Assembly (NCBI RefSeq): GCF_040869045.1
Contig: NC_090321.1
Location: forward strand, 141,227,689-141,291,688
DNA from: Eurosta solidaginis
Lineage: Eukaryota > Arthropoda > Insecta > Diptera > Tephritidae
DNA length: 64,000 nucleotides
Direction of reading: 5' to 3'
Below the pieces are notes generated by a model. That model ran no database searches and was not told the DNA's origin. It saw nothing but the letters and a program-made list of their open reading frames with translations. The position numbers and the translations under genes are program-made. Of the stretch, positions 57,911 to 64,000 are shown in pieces. How positions within the stretch are numbered: position 1 is the stretch's first letter; each line of letters opens with the position of its first letter.

Positions 57911-58063
57911 CTAACATTTGGAATTGTTGGGGAACACTTTCCTCATCATACGCATTATTTCTTCCACCCTGGTAGTGGGGTTTATAATGTCCTCAATTGT
58001 CGGTTCCCTTTCCATACCTATTATCTTCCACAATTTCTTTAAACCTTCTAGTTCTTTGCTACA
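57911..58063 (-). pseudogene. C-terminal end of an unrecognised ORF in the LTR element remnant
   Basis: Minus-strand peptide KELEGLKKLWKIIGMEREP then IINPTTRVEEIMRMM and VFPNNSKC before a TAG. It begins at the junction with a 36-base LTR fragment, so its beginning was lost in a deletion. Family unknown. Confidence 0.4.
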
Positions 58064-58092
58064 TTACAGTGGGTATGACGTATAATGCTACA

Positions 58093-58660
58093 CTGTCTTG
58101 TTAGGGTTGATAATTAGCTCCACCTAAGTACACCATTCTTTCGTTACCCTCAATGCCCTTTGAATTATGTCGCAAAGTGTGCTCTCAAAACTGCGTCTCA
58201 CAATTATAACAATATCATTTGCGTGCCCCTGACATCGGATTCCGTTTTCTGAGAGCCTCTGTTGAATTTCATCTACTACCAGGCTCCACAGCAGGAGTGA
58301 CAGGACGCCCCCTTGTGGACATCCCTTCGTTGTCTTGATCTCTACTGTACCGTCCCCACTCGAGGTTTCGGCAATCCTCGTATGCAGTAGGGCGTTTATC
58401 AACATACGGATTGGACGTTGTATCTCTCTTCTTTCGAGTGCCCGATTCACATTCTCGTGGGCGATGTTGTCGAATGCCCCCCCTATGTCCAAAAATACGC
58501 ATAGCGCAACCTCAACAATGCAGTTTCTGTCGATCTGTCTGTCCTATATGCATGCTGATCTCGATGTAGTGGTATTCTATCGAGAGCTTTGATCTAATCT
58601 CGTGGTCTACAATCTTCTCCATTGCTTTCAGAGCAAAGGATGTCAGATGCTGTAGTGAAC
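58093..58660 (-). pseudogene. LINE reverse transcriptase, 5' half of the split LINE
   Basis: Minus-strand motifs: FALKAMEKIVDHEIRSK, then IPLHRDQHAYMQDR, VFLDIGGAFDNIAHENVNRA (catalytic Asp block), TTKGCPQGGVLSLLLWSLVVD and HANDIVIIV in place of YADD, so the catalytic Asp pair is lost. It ends with VELIINPNKT at 58093 where the LTR element begins. The thumb and RNase H continue at 48695. Confidence 0.82.
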
Positions 58661-58671
58661 AGCCAACTTAA

Positions 58672-58860
58672 AGGCCCCACTTTTCCGTCCATATTCGACC
58701 CATCCGTGAACAAGTAAACCGGTCCCCTTCCCCATTCCTCTCCCGGGGAATGACTGGTGTGAAGGTTACACAGGGAGCAGTTATCGGCATACAATAGTCC
58801 GTCCTGTCAGAGATAAAGTCGAAGGCTAGAGTGTCCGAAGTCAGATGACACATGGCCCAT
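58672..58860 (-). pseudogene. LINE RNase H fragment, out of order
   Basis: GPVYLFTDGSNMDGKVG is the first catalytic Asp block of a LINE RNase H domain. On this strand it lies upstream of the RT fragment, the reverse of the normal order, and joins it abruptly near 58672, so a rearrangement or a second LINE copy must be assumed. Confidence 0.6.
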
Positions 58861-58937
58861 ATCAGTGGATTTCCTAGTAAATAATAAACAACTTTTTAAA
58901 GAATTTTGGCAATTAGTGCGTATAATTTTTTATTGCT

Positions 58938-59198
58938 TTATTTTTGGGTATTTAGCATCTCTTTAGCTATATCAAGCCTTCGCCGTTTTATATCTAATGC
59001 CTCCCTTTGCATTTCTAGGAGCCGATCCCAATCTGGGGCATTGCGTGCAGCGCCAACTCTCCTCCGCTCCCTTTCTACTGGATCAAAGTCCTAGGAAGCT
59101 TCGGGATCAGGACCATGCCTAACCGAGGTTTGGACCGTGTTTGGATCAGAATTCGTCAGTAATGATGTCATATTTACAGCTACGATTTCTTCGTTGAT
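58938..59198 (-). pseudogene. Possible 3'-terminal exon with coiled-coil C-terminus
   Basis: On the minus strand a strong acceptor (TTGTTTCTTTATGCCTTTTCAG, ending at 59199) is followed by 87 codons in phase: INEEIVAVNMTSLLTNSDP, a stop TAG at 59091-59093, DFDPVERERRRVGAARNAP, and a terminal DRLLEMQREALDIKRRRLDI helix ending at a TAA. Leu/Gln/Lys-rich ends of this type occur in Myb/SANT-like and related transposon-derived DNA-binding proteins, but the assignment is tentative. The TAG could be a disabling C-to-T change in CAG. May pair with the exon at 60095. Confidence 0.45.
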
Positions 59199-59319
59199 CT
59201 GAAAAGGCATAAAGAAACAATGACATTTACTCATATGTGCAAATTATAAAATAAGCATGTTGGCATGTTTTTATAGACTGCCCTCATCATCGTTCTTATG
59301 GCTCTTCCTCTTAACCATT

Positions 59320-59970
59320 TTTTTATCTTCCTCCCTCTCATTCTCCTTTCCCTCGGTCTCCCCCTCTCCCTCCCTCTCTTTTCCTTCTTCCTTTCCCTTT
59401 TCCGTTCCGTTTTTCTTCTCCTTTCCTTTTTCTTCGCCTTTTTTCCTTTCCCTTTTCCTTCCCCTTCTTTTCGTTTCCTTTTTTCTTCCCCTTTTCACTT
59501 TTTCTTTCCTTCGCCTTTTTTTTCGTTCTCCTTTCCTTCCCCTTCTCCTTTTCCTTTCCTTCCCCTTTTTTCCTTTATTTTTTGCTTCCCCTTTTCCTTC
59601 TCTCTTTCCTTCCCTTCCCCTTATTTTCCTTTCCCCTTTCCTCACTTTACCATTCTCCCTTTCCTTTTCCGTTCCGCTTTTCTTCTCTTTTCCTTCCCCT
59701 CCTTCTCGTTTTCTTTTTCCTTCTCTCTTTCCTTTCCCTTTTTCCTCTCGTTCTCCTTTCCTTCCCCTTGTCCTTTTTTTCTTCTCCTTTACCTCTCCAT
59801 CCCCCTCTCCTTCTCTTAGATCTTTTTATCCCTCTCTTTCTCAGCCTCTCTCTCGTTCGCTCTTCCGATCGTTTACTTTTCTCCATTTCCTTTTCCCTTT
59901 ACCTTTTAGTTTTCGTTTCCGTTCCGTTTTCCTTCTCCTATGCCTTCTTCCTCTCCCTATTATTATGCTT
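59320..59970. repeat. 650-bp polypyrimidine tract
   Basis: The plus strand is almost entirely C and T with only scattered purines, built of irregular CCTTTTCC/TTCCCTTTCC repeats. The long open frames on both strands here are artefacts of this composition. If the flanking exons belong together, this is intronic and the transcript would be GA-rich. Such tracts can form triplex (H-DNA). Confidence 0.92.
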
Positions 59971-60058
59971 TTTCTACCATTATCTGTATTTTTGTATCTG
60001 TTCTTATTCGTATTCCTACCCCTATACCAATTTCTAACCAAAACAAACATTCCTTTCA

Positions 60059-60080
60059 TATATAATATATATATATATAG
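60059..60080. repeat. (TA)n microsatellite
   Basis: About ten TA dinucleotides. Confidence 0.85.
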
Positions 60081-60094
60081 TAGTGATAACGAGT

Positions 60095-60223
60095 GATGAA
60101 TACCACTTCTTGGAAATGGTTCCCATCCACGGAAGCCTGATGTCCAATTTTTAGGATTTTCTCCTCCATATCAGACAAGGGTCTTTGCCGTGAGCCGCTA
60201 ATGCCACTTGTGGCTCTCTGCAT
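60095..60223 (-). pseudogene. Possible upstream exon
   Basis: Minus-strand ATG at 60223 opens a frame with MQRATSGISGSRQRPLS, MEEKILKIGHQASVDG and NHFQEVVFITR. The frame then runs into the TA repeat. It reads like genuine protein and lies on the same strand, about 0.9 kb upstream of the exon at 58938. No convincing donor site was found. Confidence 0.35.
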
Positions 60224-61017
60224 CCTTAATGGCCAAATACTTTGAGCGGGTATTTTGTTTAAATAGAAAGATCCGTTAGTTCAGTTATTCATATCAGATC
60301 AGTTCACAATTTCATAGAACGTGAATTGACCCCTAGGCACTTGTGTATGATAAAAAAATTTACACTAACAATTTGACAACTAAAAATTATTCAAAAATAT
60401 TATAGCACTGAAAAAAATTTTAACCAAAATTGATTCAATAATAAAATTAATATAAATAATTGACCGCGGTGTTGAAATATATGCGGCATATGACCAAAGA
60501 ATGTAAGCAAAACTTTACCAAAACAAAAGGAGCCTATTCTACCTGCATATGATATTAGTTAATTACCCTCAAGGGAAGTCAGTAACTAGTGATACAAAAT
60601 ATTGGTTCAGAACTAGATCTAGAGTGCCAAATAAGTATTAGTTCGTTAAAATAGCTATATTTTCAGTTATAAAATCGACAAAAAAACTGCTACCAGCTTT
60701 AACGCGCTGCGGCTACATATGAGTATGCATCTTTCTCAACACTATTCCACCAGTATGTAACTATCGAAAAAGTACCAAAAAGAAATTTGTATATAGTTAG
60801 GAACTAGTGAAAAGTTAAAGCAGCGGGGACAATTTCCACCGCCAATTCGCCAGTTGAAAACATGTAAAAGAGATAGATGGCGAACTATTAGTGGTTCAGA
60901 ATGCAGTAGAAATGCACTTATTTTGAACTAGAGATTCTCCTTACGGGGTATTTTCTATGACTTTTTATTTCAATTCTGGTATCAGGGCGATGCTAAATAA
61001 TCATCAATATGTAACTT
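60224..61017. other. No gene recognised
   Basis: AT-rich with no coding motif. Confidence 0.35.
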
Positions 61018-61198
61018 TCGAGTATCAATTATTCTTCATACACCGTGTTATGCAATTGATATTTTCGAAATTGGCAATTTGATATTTTCGAACTTTATGG
61101 TTTGATACTAACAAATATCAATTTGATATTTTGTATGTGTTATCAACTTGATACTCTCTCCTATTTTTTCTGCCATAACATAGTGTCTATTTGATAAT
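61018..61198. repeat. Cluster of TTGATAT/TTGATAC motifs, left part
   Basis: Repeated ATTGATATTTTCGAA, TTTGATATTTTCGAA, GTTTGATACTAAC, AATTTGATATTTTG and CTTGATACTC. The cluster is cut by GTCC copy H and resumes at 62858. Confidence 0.7.
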
Positions 61199-62848
61199 TT
61201 TTATACCCAGCTGAGCAGAGCTCACAGAGTATATTAACTTTGTTCGCATAATGGCATAGACTAATCGAGATAGATATAGACTTCTATATATCAAATTGAT
61301 CTGTGCGAAAAAAGAAATTTATTTAGCCATGTCCGTCCGTCGGTAAACACGATAACTTGACTCAATTTTGAGGTATCTTGATGAAATTTGGTATGTAGGT
61401 TCCTGGGAGCTCTTCTCAGATCGCTATTTAAAATAAACGAAATAACCACGCCCACTTTTTCGATATCGAAAATTTCGAAAAATTCAAAAAGTGCGATAAT
61501 TCATTACCAAAGACGGATAAAGCGATGGAACTTGGAAGGTGGGTTGACCTAATGATGTAGAATAGAAAATTAGTAAAGTTTTGGACAATAAGCGTGGCAC
61601 CGCTCACTTTTGAAAGAAGGTAATTTGAAAGTTTTGCAAGCCGTAATTTGGCAGCCGTTGAAGATAACATGATGAAATTTGGCAGGAACGTTACTACTAT
61701 TACTATATATGTGCTAAAAAAAAATTAGCTAAACCGGATGAAGAACACGCTCACTTTAAAAAAAAAAATTTTTTAAGTCAAATTTTAACTAAAAATTTAT
61801 TATTTTTACAATATATAAGTAAATTATGTAATTATATGGTGCAACAAAATACAAAAATAAAAGAAAATTTCAAAATGGGCGTGGCTCCGCTCTTTTTCAT
61901 TGAACTTGTCTAGAATACGTTTAATGCCATAAGTCAAACAAAAAATAACCAATCCTTGTGAAATTTAGTAGGAGCATAGATTCTTTGACGATAATTATTT
62001 CTTGTGAAAATGGGCGAAATCGGTTGAAGCCACGCCCAGTTTTTATACACAGTCCACCGTCTGTCCTTCCGCTCGGCCCTTAACGCGATAACTTGAGCAA
62101 AAATTCCATAACGCTATACCAAATATGAACAAAGGGATGAAACATTGTAATTCGATTTGTTTATTGGCGCAAAATATAACTTTAGAAAAAACTTTGTAAA
62201 ATGGGTGTGACACCTCCCATATTAAGTAGAATAAAATGAAAAAGTTCTGCAGGGCGAAATCAAAAGCCCTTGGAATCTTGGCAGGAATACTGTTCGTAGT
62301 ATTACATATACAAAAAAATTAGCGGTACCCGACAGATGATGTTCTGGGTCACCCTGGTCCACATTTTGGTCGATTTCTCGAAAACGCCTTCATATATACA
62401 ACTAAGGGCCACTCCCTTTTAAAACCCCAATTAGTGCTTTTAATTTGATACCCATATCATACAAGCACATTCTAGAGTCACCCCTGGTCCACCTTTATGG
62501 CGATATCTCGAAAAGGCGTCCACCTATAGAACTAAGGCCCACTCCCTTTAAAAAATACTCATTAACACCTTTCATTTGATACCCATATTGTACAAACACA
62601 TTCTAGAGTCACCCCTGTTCCACCTTTATGGTGATATCCCGAAATGGCGTCCACCTATATAACTATGGCCCACTCCCTTTTAAAATACTCTTTAATACTT
62701 TCCATTTGATACCAATGTCATACAAACACATGCCAGGGTTACCCTAGGTACATTTTCCTACATGGTGATTTTCCCTTATTTTGTCTCCAAAGCTCTCAGC
62801 TGAGTATGCAATGTTCGGTTACACCCGAACTTAGGCTTCCTTACTTGT
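61199..62848 (+). repeat. GTCC repeat family, copy H (1.65 kb)
   Basis: Hairpin end (TATACCCAGCTGAGC facing GCTCACAGAGTATA), only one GTCCGTCCGTC run (61330), an internally shortened middle, two or three array units and the terminal hairpin. It demonstrates that array copy number is the main size variable. Confidence 0.88.
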
Positions 62849-62857
62849 TTTTTATCC

Positions 62858-62975
62858 AATTGATACCTTTTTGGTATGAGTTTGAAGATATTTTTTTATT
62901 AAATTGATAGTTTTTGCGCTCTAATATGATACTTGCTTTTTATAAAACTGATACCAGTTTTAGTATCATTTTGAT
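62858..62975. repeat. Cluster of TTGATAC motifs, right part
   Basis: AATTGATACC, AATTGATAG, ATATGATACTTG, AACTGATACC, AGTATCATTTTGATACTTC. Continues the cluster left of copy H. Confidence 0.68.
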
Positions 62976-63236
62976 ACTTCCATAAGTTCCACCATTTCCC
63001 AAAAAAAAATTCTTTTTTAGTTTTAAAATTTTTTTATTCTTATAAAGCAAATTCATTTTATATTGTGGTACATGTGAATGTCCTTCGAATTCAGTTATAT
63101 TGTTTATTTGTAAAACATTTTCTTTAATTCCAACTTCATAGCACTGGTAGTGCTCATTAAAAACTGTTATATTGTAACGTTGACTTAAAATATAGATTTC
63201 GTTATTATGACTTATCAGAATAAGTTTAGTTTTTTG
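62940..63236 (-). other. Unrecognised 99-codon open frame
   Basis: Minus-strand frame from an upstream stop near 63255, no ATG at its start, with NNEIYILSQRYNITVFNEHY and INNITEFEGHSHVPQYKMN. It looks more protein-like than chance for its first 70 codons, then becomes Lys-rich low complexity. Family not recognised; a fragment of a retroelement structural gene is possible. Confidence 0.3.
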
Positions 63237-63392
63237 CAAAATCTGACGTTTCTATGTTACAATATTTTTACAATATTGTTTTGTCGGACAAAATTGAGCA
63301 ACTCATCATAGCTTGAGTCTCCAGCTGTTCTGCGACTGTAGCGGTACTTTCAAAAATGATTTCTTCGTTAAGTTCGGGGAATATTTAGAATA

Positions 63393-63861
63393 AGGTGCCA
63401 CGATTTTCCAACTTTTTTTTTCGAGAGGTGGCGGAGGTCCTAAAAATCACAAAATTATCATCCGCAACTCTAGGAAACTCTTAGTTTATGAAATATAAGC
63501 CTTTTAATTTCCAAATTTAGTAAAATTTCAACTTAAGTCCTGCACTTAAAATTCGGAAATTCGGGTCTCACATGTCGATAGCGATATCAAAAGTCGCGTA
63601 TTTGCGTCAAGATTCAGAATCCGAAAGCAGAAACTACATTTTTTTATCTCGTTTAAAAGTTATTCGCGGAAAACCCGTCGGTACTATAGTCGCTTTTTTC
63701 GTTGTTGCAGGACTTAAGTTGAAATTTTACTAAATTTGGAAATTAGAACGCTTATATTTCATAAACTAAGACTTTCCTAGAGTTGCGGATGATAATTTTG
63801 TGATTTTTAGGACCCCCTCTACCCCTGCAAAATTAGAAAAAGTTTGAAAATCGTGGCACCT
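63393..63861. mobile_element. Foldback MITE with TA target duplication
   Basis: Starts AGGTGCCACGATTTTC and ends with the reverse complement GATTTTC-like, CGTGGCACCT, flanked by TA at 63391-63392 and 63862-63863. The inverted arms are about 150 bp (CTAAAAATCACAAAATTATC, TAGTAAAATTTCAACTTAAG and so on) around a 160-bp centre. TA duplication is typical of Tc1/mariner-type or related elements. No transposase. Confidence 0.88.
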
Positions 63862-63863
63862 TA

Positions 63864-64000
63864 TATAAAATCCAACCCTTAATTTCCTCCATTTGTTCAA
63901 CCTTTAAACATAAATTTATTGAAAATAGAAAAATTTTAAATTAAAATAAGACACTCCCTACTTACTTTTCATTTACACCAAAGTCGTTTTACAACGGATA
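63864..64000. other. No gene recognised
   Basis: AT-rich end of the window. Confidence 0.35.

Noticed and set aside
59257..60096. Long open frames of 279, 173, 151 and 124 codons over the pyrimidine tract
   Set aside because: They consist of Phe/Leu/Ser/Pro on one strand and Arg/Lys/Glu/Gly on the other, which is what any C/T-rich tract yields. Several frames are open at once.

Overview
This is eukaryotic, AT-rich, dipteran-type DNA. The resident families (LOA-like and CR1-like LINEs, Copia and Gypsy elements, piggyBac, tRNA-derived SINEs, GTCC-containing interspersed repeats) and one 65-nt intron with a CTAAT branch point point to a higher fly. My best guess is a tephritid fruit fly, which is inference only. 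I find no intact host gene; nearly everything recognisable is a transposable element (TE) in some state of decay, and many are nested.

Layout, 1-12 kb: an LTR end with its primer site at the left edge (1-330, minus); a CR1/Jockey-like LINE fragment (690-2280, minus); an RTE-like LINE fragment (2931-3240); then a 5'-truncated LOA-like LINE (3788-11040) bounded by a perfect 15-bp target duplication and split by a 3.4-kb Gypsy-type element (5441-8837, ATAT target duplication) that has itself lost its RT, RNase H and integrase core. A piggyBac transposase remnant follows (11255-11690, minus).

12-26 kb: a nearly complete Copia element (12069-16913, ACCCA duplication) whose polyprotein stays in one frame but carries five nonsense codons; a CR1-like LINE (18942-21830) interrupted by a minus-strand LINE (19219-20522) and by a short (CAA)n-tailed retroposon (20805-21052); an RTE-like fragment; a tRNA-derived SINE; and a two-exon pseudogene of an uncharacterised insect family (24120-25590, minus).

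26-57 kb: dominated by large copies of one family, here called the GTCC repeat. It has a TATACTC hairpin at one end, (GTCC)n nearby, a central array of about 130-bp units, and a GTTCGG...CCGAAC hairpin at the other end. The architecture resembles DINE-1/Helentron-type non-autonomous elements. Between copies lie a 0.6-kb foldback, two head-to-head Penelope-like units carrying four hammerhead-ribozyme-like motifs (30609-31850), a 201-bp palindrome, and Gypsy, RTE and SINE fragments.

47-64 kb: one minus-strand LINE is split into 58.7-58.1 kb and 48.7-47.0 kb by an LTR-element remnant that itself holds two GTCC copies and an unrecognised single-pass membrane ORF. Beyond lie a possible minus-strand host exon pair around a 0.65-kb pyrimidine tract, a last GTCC copy, and a TA-flanked foldback MITE (63393-63861).

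The genes do not work together as a pathway. The window is a record of successive insertions, and target duplications let their order be read.
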